A stretch of 64,000 bases of DNA, from positions 248,001-312,000 of the forward strand of contig JAEPOK010000002.1 in NCBI GenBank assembly GCA_017642935.1, given 5' to 3'. The notes under the pieces are model-generated. The model had not been told where the DNA came from, did no database searches, and was given only the letters and a program-made list of their open reading frames with translations. A program made the translations under genes and the position numbers. Shown one piece after another: positions 52,496 to 60,957 of this stretch. The stretch is from Hyphomicrobiales bacterium. Its GTDB lineage: Bacteria > Pseudomonadota > Alphaproteobacteria > Rhizobiales > MH13. Position 1 is the first letter of the stretch. Each line of letters begins with the position of its first letter.

Positions 52496-53434
52496 GATCG
52501 CTGCTTCAAGATCGCCGGCCGCTGGAATAACCGGCCCTCGCTGGGCACAAATGCGTGCGGCAACCGCGACGGCAGCTTCAGCGATATCCACCAGAGCCTC
52601 GAAGGCTGCTGTGCGCGCTCGCAACGCTTTTGCGTTTTCCGGTCGCGATGCCCAAGCGATCAGCGTCGCCTGGAAGGAGTCACCGGCGCCCACCGTGTCG
52701 ACGACCTCGACCTGCGGCGCGACGATTGTCTGCCGCCTATCGCCGCGAATGACCGTCACGCCTTGATGGCCCAGCGTCAGGTATACCGGCGCACCGGTGA
52801 GAGTGGACAGGTCGCGAGCATAAGCCTCCGGATCAGCGCCTGGCGCCAGAAACGCGATGTCTTCATCGGACAGTTTGATGATATCGGCGCGCCGATAGAG
52901 CGGATCGAGACGCCGACGCCAGACCTCGACATCGGGATCGACCATCGGGCGCACATTGGGATCGAGCGTCAGCAGGCTGTCGGCGGGCAAACGTTCCACC
53001 AGAGTTGCCAACGTATCGGCCAATGGCGGCGTCACCAGGCTGTAAGACCCTAGGTGCAGCAGGCTCGGCAGTTGCGGCAGAACGGCCAGATCCTCCAGCG
53101 TGATGTCCACATCCGCCGTCGATTGGCCGTAATAGCTGTAGGTCGGCTGACCATCCTCAGCGAGCGCGATCAGCATCAAGGGCACGAGGTTTGGCTTACG
53201 GACGATGGCGTCAGCGCGCACGCCAGCGGCGGTTAGGATTTCCGCTTGGCGATCGCCCATTTGACCTTCGGCGATCCCACCAAAAAAACGAGGTGCGAAT
53301 CCTAAACGCCCAAGCCCGCACGCGACGTTGAAGGGTGATCCGCCGGTGACCGCATCGAGCCCAATCTGCGAGGCTTCTGCTGCGCCCATCTTGGGGAACA
53401 CATCGTAGAGTGCCTCGCCAGCAATCGTAATCAA
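52457..53434 (-). CDS. PfkB family sugar kinase, fructokinase-like
   Basis: 325 residues starting at a TTG (53434), seven bases after a strong GGAGG. Both PfkB signatures are present: the N-terminal substrate loop VTGGSPFNVACGLGRLG and the C-terminal DTVGAGDSFQA with the catalytic Asp. The arrangement fits bacterial fructokinases, but ribokinase-like specificities cannot be excluded. Its last 39 bases lie inside the 3' end of the c-di-GMP gene on the other strand. No sugar transporter is adjacent. Confidence 0.88.
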   Translation of the reverse strand: MITIAGEALYDVFPKMGAAEASQIGLDAVTGGSPFNVACGLGRLGFAPRFFGGIAEGQMGDRQAEILTAAGVRADAIVRKPNLVPLMLIALAEDGQPTYSYYGQSTADVDITLEDLAVLPQLPSLLHLGSYSLVTPPLADTLATLVERLPADSLLTLDPNVRPMVDPDVEVWRRRLDPLYRRADIIKLSDEDIAFLAPGADPEAYARDLSTLTGAPVYLTLGHQGVTVIRGDRRQTIVAPQVEVVDTVGAGDSFQATLIAWASRPENAKALRARTAAFEALVDIAEAAVAVAARICAQRGPVIPAAGDLEAAISTRLFERFAHNR

Positions 53435-53591
53435 GGGAACGCCTCCTTTAGCCGACCATGCGGGCAGGTGGCAGACCTTCTAAACGTCGCACCACCGAGC
53501 GCAAGGCCCTGGCGCGCGGGATTGACGACTGACTGGGCTTTTGGCTGCCAGGTCGCTAGGGTCGCGTCAAAGATTCCCCAGGAGCCAAACT

Positions 53592-54269
53592 TTGACATCC
53601 TCCACGCACACGCTTTCGATCGTCTCCGATTTCGTCTGCCCATGGTGCTACATCGGCAAGGCGCGCCTTGACGCGGCGCTCGACAAGATTCCCGCTGAGC
53701 AACGGCCGCAGTTGCGCTATCTGCCGTTCAAGCTGAATCCGGCTATGCCCGATGAAGGCATGGCGCGGGCGGACTATCGTGAGCAGAAATTTGGCTCGCT
53801 TGAGCGATCCGAAGAGCTGGACGCGCAGGTCCGTCAGGCCGCCGAGGAAAGCGGCGTCGCCATTCATCACGACAAGATGGAACGTACGCCCAACACGGTC
53901 AAAGCGCACATGCTGATGGCGATGGCATCGAGCCTAAAGGGCGAGAAGGGTGATGCTTCGATTGCCCTGGCCGACCTGCTCTTCAACGCCTATTTCACCG
54001 AGGGCGAAGATATTGGCGAGGATGAGGTTCTCTTGCGCCTTGGCGAAGAGGCCGGCCTGCCGCGCGAGGTTGCCTCGGCAGCCCTAAACGATCAGGAACT
54101 GCGCTCAGCCACCGACAATCTTGCAGATGGGCTCGCCGGCCAAGGCGTAAACGGCGTGCCGACGTTGCTACTTGATCAACATTTTTTGATTTCCGGCGCG
54201 GTGCCGAGCGATGATCTTGTGCGGATCATTCCCGAAGCGATTGGGATCTTGGAAAAAGCCGGCACGTAG
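53592..54269 (+). CDS. DsbA family oxidoreductase, FrnE-like
   Basis: 225 residues from a TTG at 53592 that follows AGGAG by eight bases. The active site is CPWC in SDFVCPWCYIGKARLD near residues 16-19, with the helical insertion domain of the FrnE/2-hydroxychromene isomerase-like DsbA group and the cis-Pro loop GVNGVPTLLLDQ. There is no signal peptide, so it is a cytosolic thiol oxidoreductase or isomerase. Members have been tied to oxidative stress. It is divergent from the sugar kinase. Confidence 0.9.
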   Translation: MTSSTHTLSIVSDFVCPWCYIGKARLDAALDKIPAEQRPQLRYLPFKLNPAMPDEGMARADYREQKFGSLERSEELDAQVRQAAEESGVAIHHDKMERTPNTVKAHMLMAMASSLKGEKGDASIALADLLFNAYFTEGEDIGEDEVLLRLGEEAGLPREVASAALNDQELRSATDNLADGLAGQGVNGVPTLLLDQHFLISGAVPSDDLVRIIPEAIGILEKAGT

Positions 54270-54331
54270 TTCTTGCCGCAACTGTTTTACCACCCACATC
54301 CGCCAAACATGCAACGCGCCACGAGGCCTTT

Positions 54332-56377
54332 ATGACCAGCAATCCGTTTCTTCAAGACTGGCAGACCCCGTTTGAGGTTCCGCCCTTTGCCGACATCACG
54401 GCGGAGCATTATGGCCCAGCACTGGACAAGGCCTTTGAAGACCATCTGGCCGAGGTCGAGGCCATCGCCAGCACCACCGATCCGGTGACCTTTCAGAACA
54501 CCATCGATGCCCTGGAACTGGCCGGTGAGCTGCTGCGCAAAACCTCGGCTGTCTTCTACAATCTGGCGGGATCGCACACCAACGATGCGCTGCAAGCCCT
54601 GGAACGCGAGCTTGCCCCCAAAATGGCCAAACACAGCCAGGCGGTCAGCCTGCACGAAGGCCTGTTTGCGCGCATCGAACAATTGTGGGCGACCAAGGAC
54701 ACGCTTGACCTGTCCGGCGAACAGGCGCGGGTTCTTGACCTGACGCGCAAAGGCTTTGTGCGCGCTGGCGCTCTCTTGGAGGGCGCGGAGCGAGAACGGA
54801 TCAAAGAGATCGGCCAGCGGCTTGCGGTGCTTGCCACCCAGTTCTCCCAGAACGTACTCGCCGATGAGCAGGTTGAGGCCCTCCACCTCACCGACAAGGT
54901 CGATCTGGCTGGCCTCGCGCCGTCGCTCGTGGCTGCAGCGGCTGAAGCGGCCAAGGAGCGCGGCAAGGAGGGGTGGGTGATCACCCTCTCACGATCCTTG
55001 ATTGAACCATTCCTCATTCAATCGACGCGGCGCGATCTGCGCGAAGCAGCTTTCGCGCAATGGACGTCGCGCGGCGAGCGCGGCGGCGAGACCGACAACC
55101 GAGCGATTGCCCAGGAGACGCTGGCCCTACGCCAAGAGCGGGCAAAACTTCTGGGGTATGAGACTTACGCGCACTACAAGCTTGAAAACGAGATGGCCAA
55201 GGATCCGTCGGCTGTGCGCAGGCTGCTCGATAATGTCTGGGAACCGGCGCGCGAGATGGCGCTTGCCGACCAAGCCAAGCTCGAAGAACTCGCCGCTAGC
55301 GAAGGCGCCAACATTCAGTTAGAGGCCTGGGATTGGCGTCACTTCAGCGAGAAACGCCGGCAGGCGGAGTTTGCGATTTCCGACGATGAGGTGAAGCCCT
55401 ATTTCACGCTCGATGCGATGGTCGAGGCTGCTTTTGCGACGGCCAATCGTCTGTTTGGTCTCTCCTTTAAGCAGCGTCATGACATCCCGACCTATCATGA
55501 GGACGTGCGAACCTATGAGGTTCTTGGACCGTCCGGCGAGCATGTGGCGGTGTTTTTGGGAGACTATTATGGACGCATGTCCAAGCGCTCGGGCGCCTGG
55601 ATGAGCGCCTTTCGCGGCCAGCGAAAACTGGGGGAAGACGTCCGCCCGATCATCGTCAATGTGATGAACTTCGCCAAGCCGCCGGCAGGCGAGAACGCGC
55701 TGCTGACGCTCGATGATGTGCGCACCTTGTTCCACGAGTTCGGCCACGCGCTTCACGGCATGCTGTCGAATGTGACTTACCCCTCGGTGGCCGGGACATC
55801 CGTCGCGCGGGACTTCGTCGAACTGCCCTCTCAGCTTTACGAGCATTGGTTGATGGTCCCCGACATTTTGCGCGAACACGCGCGCCACGCGCAAACTGGC
55901 GAGGTCATTCCCAACGATCTGATCGAGCGTCTGACGGCGGCGTCTAAATATGATCAAGGGTTTGTCACGGTGGAATATGTCGCTTCGGCCATGGTCGATC
56001 TCGACATGCATGATGGAACGACTAACGGGGCGACAGATCTTCTGGCCGCTGAGGCGCAAACGTTGGAGCGCATCGGCATGCCGCGCGCCATCACCATGCG
56101 GCATCGCAGTCCGCATTTTCAGCACATCTTTTCCGGTGGCAGCTATGCGTCAGGCTATTACAGCTACCTCTGGTCGGAGGTGATGGATGCCGATGCGTTC
56201 GCTGCCTTCAAGGAGGCCGGATCGCCGTTCGACGCCAATGTGGCCGACAAGCTCAAAACCTACATCTTCGCTGCCGGCGGTGCGACTGACCCTGCCGACC
56301 TTTACACCGCGTTCAGAGGGCGGATGCCGACGGTGGATGCGTTGCTGGCAAAGCGCGGGCTCGACAAAGCCGCTTAG
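54332..56377 (+). CDS. M3 family zinc oligopeptidase
   Basis: 681 residues, matching oligopeptidase A / dipeptidyl carboxypeptidase (PrlC/Dcp) length. The zinc motif TLFHEFGHALHGM is near residue 467 and the third ligand Glu lies in RDFVELPSQLYEHW about 25 residues later. The N-terminal helical half (NPFLQDWQTPFEVPPF) and C-terminal HRSPHFQHIFSGG-YASGYYSY region are typical. It degrades short peptides in the cytosol. No signal peptide. The gene stands alone after the FrnE-like gene and converges with the AEC transporter. Confidence 0.94.
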   Translation: MTSNPFLQDWQTPFEVPPFADITAEHYGPALDKAFEDHLAEVEAIASTTDPVTFQNTIDALELAGELLRKTSAVFYNLAGSHTNDALQALERELAPKMAKHSQAVSLHEGLFARIEQLWATKDTLDLSGEQARVLDLTRKGFVRAGALLEGAERERIKEIGQRLAVLATQFSQNVLADEQVEALHLTDKVDLAGLAPSLVAAAAEAAKERGKEGWVITLSRSLIEPFLIQSTRRDLREAAFAQWTSRGERGGETDNRAIAQETLALRQERAKLLGYETYAHYKLENEMAKDPSAVRRLLDNVWEPAREMALADQAKLEELAASEGANIQLEAWDWRHFSEKRRQAEFAISDDEVKPYFTLDAMVEAAFATANRLFGLSFKQRHDIPTYHEDVRTYEVLGPSGEHVAVFLGDYYGRMSKRSGAWMSAFRGQRKLGEDVRPIIVNVMNFAKPPAGENALLTLDDVRTLFHEFGHALHGMLSNVTYPSVAGTSVARDFVELPSQLYEHWLMVPDILREHARHAQTGEVIPNDLIERLTAASKYDQGFVTVEYVASAMVDLDMHDGTTNGATDLLAAEAQTLERIGMPRAITMRHRSPHFQHIFSGGSYASGYYSYLWSEVMDADAFAAFKEAGSPFDANVADKLKTYIFAAGGATDPADLYTAFRGRMPTVDALLAKRGLDKAA

Positions 56378-56386
56378 CCTGCTCGG

Positions 56387-57319
56387 CTAATAAAGGTGCG
56401 GCCAAAGAAAGAACCATCCGGTGACGGTGGCCGCCGATAGTACGGTGCCGACCGTCACGCTTTGCGCCATCAAAGGCGCGTTGCCGCCAAGCTGTCGAGC
56501 AAGGATGTAGGACGATGTCGCGCCCGGCACGATCGTGGCGAGAAGCCCCAGCGCGGTCAGTTCACGCGGCAAGCTGACAGCGAAAGCAAATGACAAGAAG
56601 AGCGCCGGCATCAGCAGAAGCTTAATCACGCTCGACGTGGCGATGGCGAACACCGATCCTTTGCCGGAGATGGGGCGCAGCCCCGCACCAACGGCAAACA
56701 AGCCCATGGCGATCGCGGCGGTGCTGAACCAACCAAAAGCGGTGTCCACAGGCCCCGGCCAATCGATCTGCAACGGGTTGATCGCCAGGCCAGCAGCGCA
56801 GGCCAGGATCAGCGGATTTGTCGCCAGCGCCTTAACCAAGGACGGCGCCTCGACGCCCTCTTCCGGAGCCCCATAGCGCGCAAGAATCGACACACAAAGA
56901 ATGTTGATGGTGATGATCATCAGCGCCATCGGCACGGTGATGTTCTGCACGCCTTCAGCGCCATAGACCGCAAAAGCGAGCGCCAGGACGATGTAGCTGT
57001 TGAAGCGCACCGCGCCTTGAAACCCGCTGGTCGCCGACGGACCATCCAGACGCGAGCGCGTGTAGAAGATCCAGGCCAGGATCCCAACGGTCAGGTGCGT
57101 GCCGGCGAGCAGCAGCGCCAGTGTCCAAACCGAGGGATTATCGAAGCTCGCGGTTGAAAGGTTAGAGAACAGGAGTGTCGGGAAGAACACCACATAGGTG
57201 ACGCGCTCAACGCCCGCGACATGAGCGTCGCTCACCAATCCAACCCGCCGAATGAGGAAGGCGAGGGCGATGACCAAGATGACAGGAAGGAGGGCCGAAC
57301 CGACCACGGCAGGTGACAT
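56387..57319 (-). CDS. AEC family transporter
   Basis: 310 residues with about ten hydrophobic segments in two halves, matching the auxin-efflux-carrier-like (AEC) family: ALLPVILVIALAFLIRRVGL at the start, GFQGAVRFNSYIVLALAFAVYG in the first half, and VPGATSSYILARQLGG-type crossing region in the second. Bacterial members move dicarboxylates or amino acids. No substrate can be assigned. It is 112 bases from the divergent GT-C gene. Confidence 0.9.
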   Translation of the reverse strand: MSPAVVGSALLPVILVIALAFLIRRVGLVSDAHVAGVERVTYVVFFPTLLFSNLSTASFDNPSVWTLALLLAGTHLTVGILAWIFYTRSRLDGPSATSGFQGAVRFNSYIVLALAFAVYGAEGVQNITVPMALMIITINILCVSILARYGAPEEGVEAPSLVKALATNPLILACAAGLAINPLQIDWPGPVDTAFGWFSTAAIAMGLFAVGAGLRPISGKGSVFAIATSSVIKLLLMPALFLSFAFAVSLPRELTALGLLATIVPGATSSYILARQLGGNAPLMAQSVTVGTVLSAATVTGWFFLWPHLY

Positions 57320-57431
57320 GGCTTCGCCCTAACCGATGCGCCCGGTGGGCGCAATTGCATGACCGTTAGGGCCACCTTTACTCCGCCTGCCTACCGTCAC
57401 GTCATCACGCACTTCACCACGGGGACTGGCG

Positions 57432-58691
57432 ATGCTTGGCACGCGCACACCTTTTCAATGGGTCATGCTGGCCTTAGCCCTATTGCTCGGGCTGGCGCTG
57501 GTCGCGGTTCTTGGCTTTCGCACGCTCACCGAGGCAAGCGGCACCAACTCCTATGCTCTGATCGCTGAAAGCTTTCTGACCGGCACACCCTGGGCCTCGG
57601 CCTGTTTCGACATTGACTGCGCCCAGTTCAAAGGCCGCACCTATATCGTCTTCCCACCCTTTCCGGGTGTCATGGCGATGCCGCTGGTGGCGCTCAATGG
57701 GATTGAAACGACCGGCTTTATGCTGATCGGACTGGCAGGGCTTATCCTCTCATTGTTCTTATGGAAGCGCATCTTCGATGCCTTCGAGATGGAAGGTGAG
57801 GTGCAAATCTGGCTGTTGATCGCGCTCGCCTTTGCCAGCCCGCTTTTCTATGTCGGCCTGCGTGCCGACGGCGTGTGGTTTTTCGCACAGATTGTCGGGT
57901 TTCCGCTGCTAACGCTGGCGCTGCACGAGGCGATCTATGGCCGGCTAGTGACCGCTGGAATCGCGCTCGGATGCGCCCTGCTTTGCCGGCAGATGTCGGT
58001 GTTTTACGCCCCGCTCCTGCTTTTGATCGCAATTGGGCCGTCGGCGCCTCTCTTTCGCATGGACTGGTACGATGTGCGCGAGCGGTTCGGCTGGGTTCTG
58101 CAGATTGGGATTCCTGTTGCCATCGGCCTCGCCGGCTACTTTGCCTACAATTATTGGCGGTTCGGCGATCCGTTGGAGACCGGCTACAGTTTCATCTTTT
58201 ACGATTTTGCGCCCGATCCGGAGACCGGCGAGACGCCTGTGTTGACAGCGCGCGTGCGCGACCATGGGGTCTGGTCGTCGGCCTATGTGCTTTACAATGC
58301 GGCCTATCTGCTGGTGCAGGGCTTCGACATCACCTTCGACGCCGCCAAGAAGCTCAACATCACCGGGCTCGACAATGGCGGGACAAGCGTTTTTGCCGCC
58401 AGCCCTTGGCTGTTGTTCCTGGCCTTCACGCCATGGCGGCGACTGGCCCTGTTCTGCCTGCTGATTATCGCCGGGTTTGCGACGATGCTGCTCTTCTACC
58501 ACTCCAACGGGTTCACCCAGTACAACACGCAGCGTTACATCTTGGATTGGCTGCCAGCGGCGTTGCTGATGCTGGCGTTGGCAAAAGACAAGCTTGCCGA
58601 ACACAAGGATGTTCTGGCGCTGTTGGTGCTCTGGGGTATGGCGCTCAATGTGGTGACCGTTACCGTACTCGCGCTGACCGTCGGCGCCTAA
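57432..58691 (+). CDS. polytopic membrane protein, GT-C glycosyltransferase-like
   Basis: 419 residues starting after GGGGA. About ten hydrophobic segments are visible. The first large extracytoplasmic loop carries an acidic motif, ACFDIDCAQFKGRTYIVFPP, which resembles the catalytic DD/DE loop of GT-C enzymes (PMT, ArnT, EmbC-like) that use polyprenyl-phosphate sugars. I cannot name a family with certainty. It ends 11 bases from the convergent gtrA, which with the HAD-UbiA gene suggests they make and use the same lipid-linked sugar. Confidence 0.68.
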   Translation: MLGTRTPFQWVMLALALLLGLALVAVLGFRTLTEASGTNSYALIAESFLTGTPWASACFDIDCAQFKGRTYIVFPPFPGVMAMPLVALNGIETTGFMLIGLAGLILSLFLWKRIFDAFEMEGEVQIWLLIALAFASPLFYVGLRADGVWFFAQIVGFPLLTLALHEAIYGRLVTAGIALGCALLCRQMSVFYAPLLLLIAIGPSAPLFRMDWYDVRERFGWVLQIGIPVAIGLAGYFAYNYWRFGDPLETGYSFIFYDFAPDPETGETPVLTARVRDHGVWSSAYVLYNAAYLLVQGFDITFDAAKKLNITGLDNGGTSVFAASPWLLFLAFTPWRRLALFCLLIIAGFATMLLFYHSNGFTQYNTQRYILDWLPAALLMLALAKDKLAEHKDVLALLVLWGMALNVVTVTVLALTVGA

Positions 58692-58702
58692 CCAATCAGC
58701 CT

Positions 58703-59128
58703 TTACGTGCGCTGCGCTTTGGCGAATGTGATGCGGCTGTGGCCAAGATAGTTGGCGACGGCGCCGACCGCGATGGCAGTGCCATGGGCAAATGCTTCCA
58801 CATAGGCTGAAGGGCCAAAAATCCCGGCGCCAAGGCGTTCAAGGCCCATCGCCGTGCCCAAAACAACGCCTGCGCCTACAGCATTGACCAGCAGGAACGC
58901 AGGCACCTGCGCCTTCCAGTCCATGTGCTGACCCGGCCAAACTAGATGACGGTAGAGCAGGAAGCCTGCGGTCATGCCGATGGCGTACGCAACGATGATT
59001 GCCGGCTCAAAAGGCATGACGAACGACAGCCCAATACGCGCGAACCAATTGATGGCGGCGGCCGTGCCGCCGCAGAGCAGAAACCGGACAATGGCAGACG
59101 ACTGGATGAGATGCGTCAGGCGATCCAC
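58703..59128 (-). CDS. GtrA family membrane protein
   Basis: 141 residues with four membrane helices. The GtrA pattern is clear: IVRFLLCGGTAAAINWFARI, IIVAYAIGMTAGFLLYRHLVW, and the C-terminal GAVANYLGHSRITFA. GtrA proteins are thought to help polyprenyl-phosphate sugars cross or be used at the membrane. The GTG start at 59128 overlaps the end of the HAD-UbiA gene by 13 bases, so the two are translationally coupled. A longer upstream frame exists but lies within that gene. Confidence 0.88.
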   Translation of the reverse strand: MDRLTHLIQSSAIVRFLLCGGTAAAINWFARIGLSFVMPFEPAIIVAYAIGMTAGFLLYRHLVWPGQHMDWKAQVPAFLLVNAVGAGVVLGTAMGLERLGAGIFGPSAYVEAFAHGTAIAVGAVANYLGHSRITFAKAQRT

Positions 59129-60654
59129 GGCAGCGCCTCCAGTGCGAACCCGCCAAAGATCGCGCCGCCAAAGGCGAGGCCGAGCATCAGGCCAAGGGCG
59201 AGGCTTGCCTTGTCGTTGAGGGCAAAAGCGACAGGATCGTCGTCCAGCTCGCCGCGCTGGGACACCAACCAGATGCGCCCGAGCCAGAGAAAGAGCAGGA
59301 TCGGCGTTGCCCACAAAAAGCCCGGCGCGGTGTACATGGCCGCGTGGAAGGCTTCTGCGGTGAGGTAAAGCGAGAAAAGCACGACGGCCGACATGGCCGC
59401 CGCCAGACCGAGCGCGAGAAGCATAGGCTCGTCGCGGGCAATGTAACCACGACCAGCCGTTTTGGTCTTACCGTGCAGCGCCATGCGCACCACTTCGGTA
59501 TGACGCTTGGCGGTGGACAGTGATAAAAAGAGTGCCATGGAAAACACAAACAGCCAGGGCGAAATGACCGCGCCGATGGCAACAACGCCGAGAAACAGGC
59601 GAAGCGTGAACAGGGTCGCAAGGACCGCGACATCGAGGATCGGCACGCGTTTGACATGGAATGAGTAGGCCAGTGTGATCGCCGTATAGAGCGTGACCGT
59701 GGCGAAGACTGCCCAGCCCGCGGCAGCGGCAAGCGCGAACCCGGCTAGGGCAAGGACCGGCACAAGCATCAATCCTTCCCCAATGGGCAGAGCGCCTGAG
59801 GCAAGCGGACGGTTTCTTTTGGTCCAGTGACGTCGGTCGTCAGCCAGATCGAACAGATCGTTGAGCAGATAGGTCGCTGAGGCCACAAAGCCGAGGCCGA
59901 AAAAAGCAAACAGAGCGTCACGCCATGCCGCCAAATCGGTAGCCATGCCAGCTAAGAAAAGCGGAATGAAGATAAGGGCATTTTTCGCCCACTGCTTCAC
60001 GCGCGCGGCCTTGATGAGCACACGGGCGGGATGCTTGGCGTCGTTGAGGAGCAACATGGGCTTGCCAAGCTGTGCTAAGGCCTTTGCGGTCTTCGGCTGC
60101 AAATTGACGCCTACGGCGCTTTGCGCGCGCGCCCAGACGACAAGATCGGCCTTGCTGTCGCCAGCATAGATGAAGCCTTGCGGGAACCGTTCGGCGAGGC
60201 GTTCAGCTTTTGAGGCACCCTTCAGGTTCTTGGTTCCATCGGAGGCGAAGACCTCGCCAATGAAGGCGAAGCGTTTGGCGACGCGTCGCGCCATCAACTC
60301 GTCCGACGCCGTCGCCAACACCACGCGGCGGCCACGGCGCGCCTCGCGTTCGGCCAACTCGACCACGCCATCGTGGGCCGGAATGGCATCCAGATCGTCG
60401 GGCGCATAGGGCGCAAGCTTTTGCTTCAGATAGGCTTTGCCGCGCGCCAGCCAGAGAATGGCTTGGAACAGGATAAACGGGTTACGGCGCAGCGCCGCCA
60501 CAAAACACTCCACCAAGAGGTCGGAGCGCAAGAGCGTCTGGTCAAGATCAAGCACAAGCGGCTGATCGAGCGGCGCATTGTGCACCGAGCGACCATCATG
60601 CAGCGGGTCGTTGGCGGCCGCAGGGCGCAAAGATACGCTTTCAAGGGTGACCAT
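59116..60654 (-). CDS. HAD phosphatase-UbiA prenyltransferase fusion (decaprenyl-P phosphoribosyltransferase type)
   Basis: 512 residues from the ATG at 60654, after AGGA. The N-terminal 200 residues are a HAD hydrolase (VLDLDQTLLRSDLL with the DxDxT nucleophile; ATASDELMARRVA; GDSKADLVVWA). The rest is a UbiA-type integral enzyme with eight or nine helices. Its first Asp motif, NDLFDLADDRRHWTKRNRP, has the NDxxDxxxDRxHxxKRxRP form specific to decaprenyl-phosphate phosphoribosyltransferases such as mycobacterial Rv3806c and rhizobial NoeC. That enzyme joins PRPP to a polyprenyl phosphate; the HAD part would remove the 5-phosphate. It overlaps gtrA. Confidence 0.88.
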   Translation of the reverse strand: MVTLESVSLRPAAANDPLHDGRSVHNAPLDQPLVLDLDQTLLRSDLLVECFVAALRRNPFILFQAILWLARGKAYLKQKLAPYAPDDLDAIPAHDGVVELAEREARRGRRVVLATASDELMARRVAKRFAFIGEVFASDGTKNLKGASKAERLAERFPQGFIYAGDSKADLVVWARAQSAVGVNLQPKTAKALAQLGKPMLLLNDAKHPARVLIKAARVKQWAKNALIFIPLFLAGMATDLAAWRDALFAFFGLGFVASATYLLNDLFDLADDRRHWTKRNRPLASGALPIGEGLMLVPVLALAGFALAAAAGWAVFATVTLYTAITLAYSFHVKRVPILDVAVLATLFTLRLFLGVVAIGAVISPWLFVFSMALFLSLSTAKRHTEVVRMALHGKTKTAGRGYIARDEPMLLALGLAAAMSAVVLFSLYLTAEAFHAAMYTAPGFLWATPILLFLWLGRIWLVSQRGELDDDPVAFALNDKASLALGLMLGLAFGGAIFGGFALEALPWIA

Positions 60655-60957
60655 TGTGATCCTGTCCCGGTCAGAAAAACCTAGCGGCACCCTGCCACGC
60701 GACACCCCAGCATTTGCCTGACAGGCAGCGTTAAGATCGCCCTAATCCGAGCTAGGGTTTCCGGTCGGTTTCCAGCTTCCTTCAAATGCGAGAGATCGGA
60801 CTCAATCAGGTTCGACGAAAGACGTAGGTTAAGTTTCCGGAAGCGCTACCGAAACTCTTTGACAGTCGTACCTGCTTGCCGCAGGTTCGCCTTCTGCGCC
60901 GGGCTGGCATGACCTTTCAGCCCGCACGACTTGCTTCTCTTCGGATTGGAATCGCCG
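60655..60957. other. promoter region between HAD-UbiA and aglA genes
   Basis: A 303-bp gap without a gene. It contains a LacI-type operator at 60834-60855, a TTGACA at 60859-60864 that could be a -35 element (no good -10 seen), and a 6-bp inverted repeat ACCTGC-TTGCC-GCAGGT at 60870-60886. All point rightwards to aglA. I saw nothing else. Confidence 0.55.
60834..60855 (+). promoter_or_regulatory. LacI-family operator candidate for aglA
   Basis: A palindrome centred on AGCGCT (60842-60847), with flanks TTTCCGGA and ACCGAAAC that are symmetric at five of eight positions. The central CG and 20-22 bp size are typical of LacI/GalR sites. It lies just upstream of a TTGACA, well placed to block aglA transcription. 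Confidence 0.6.
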
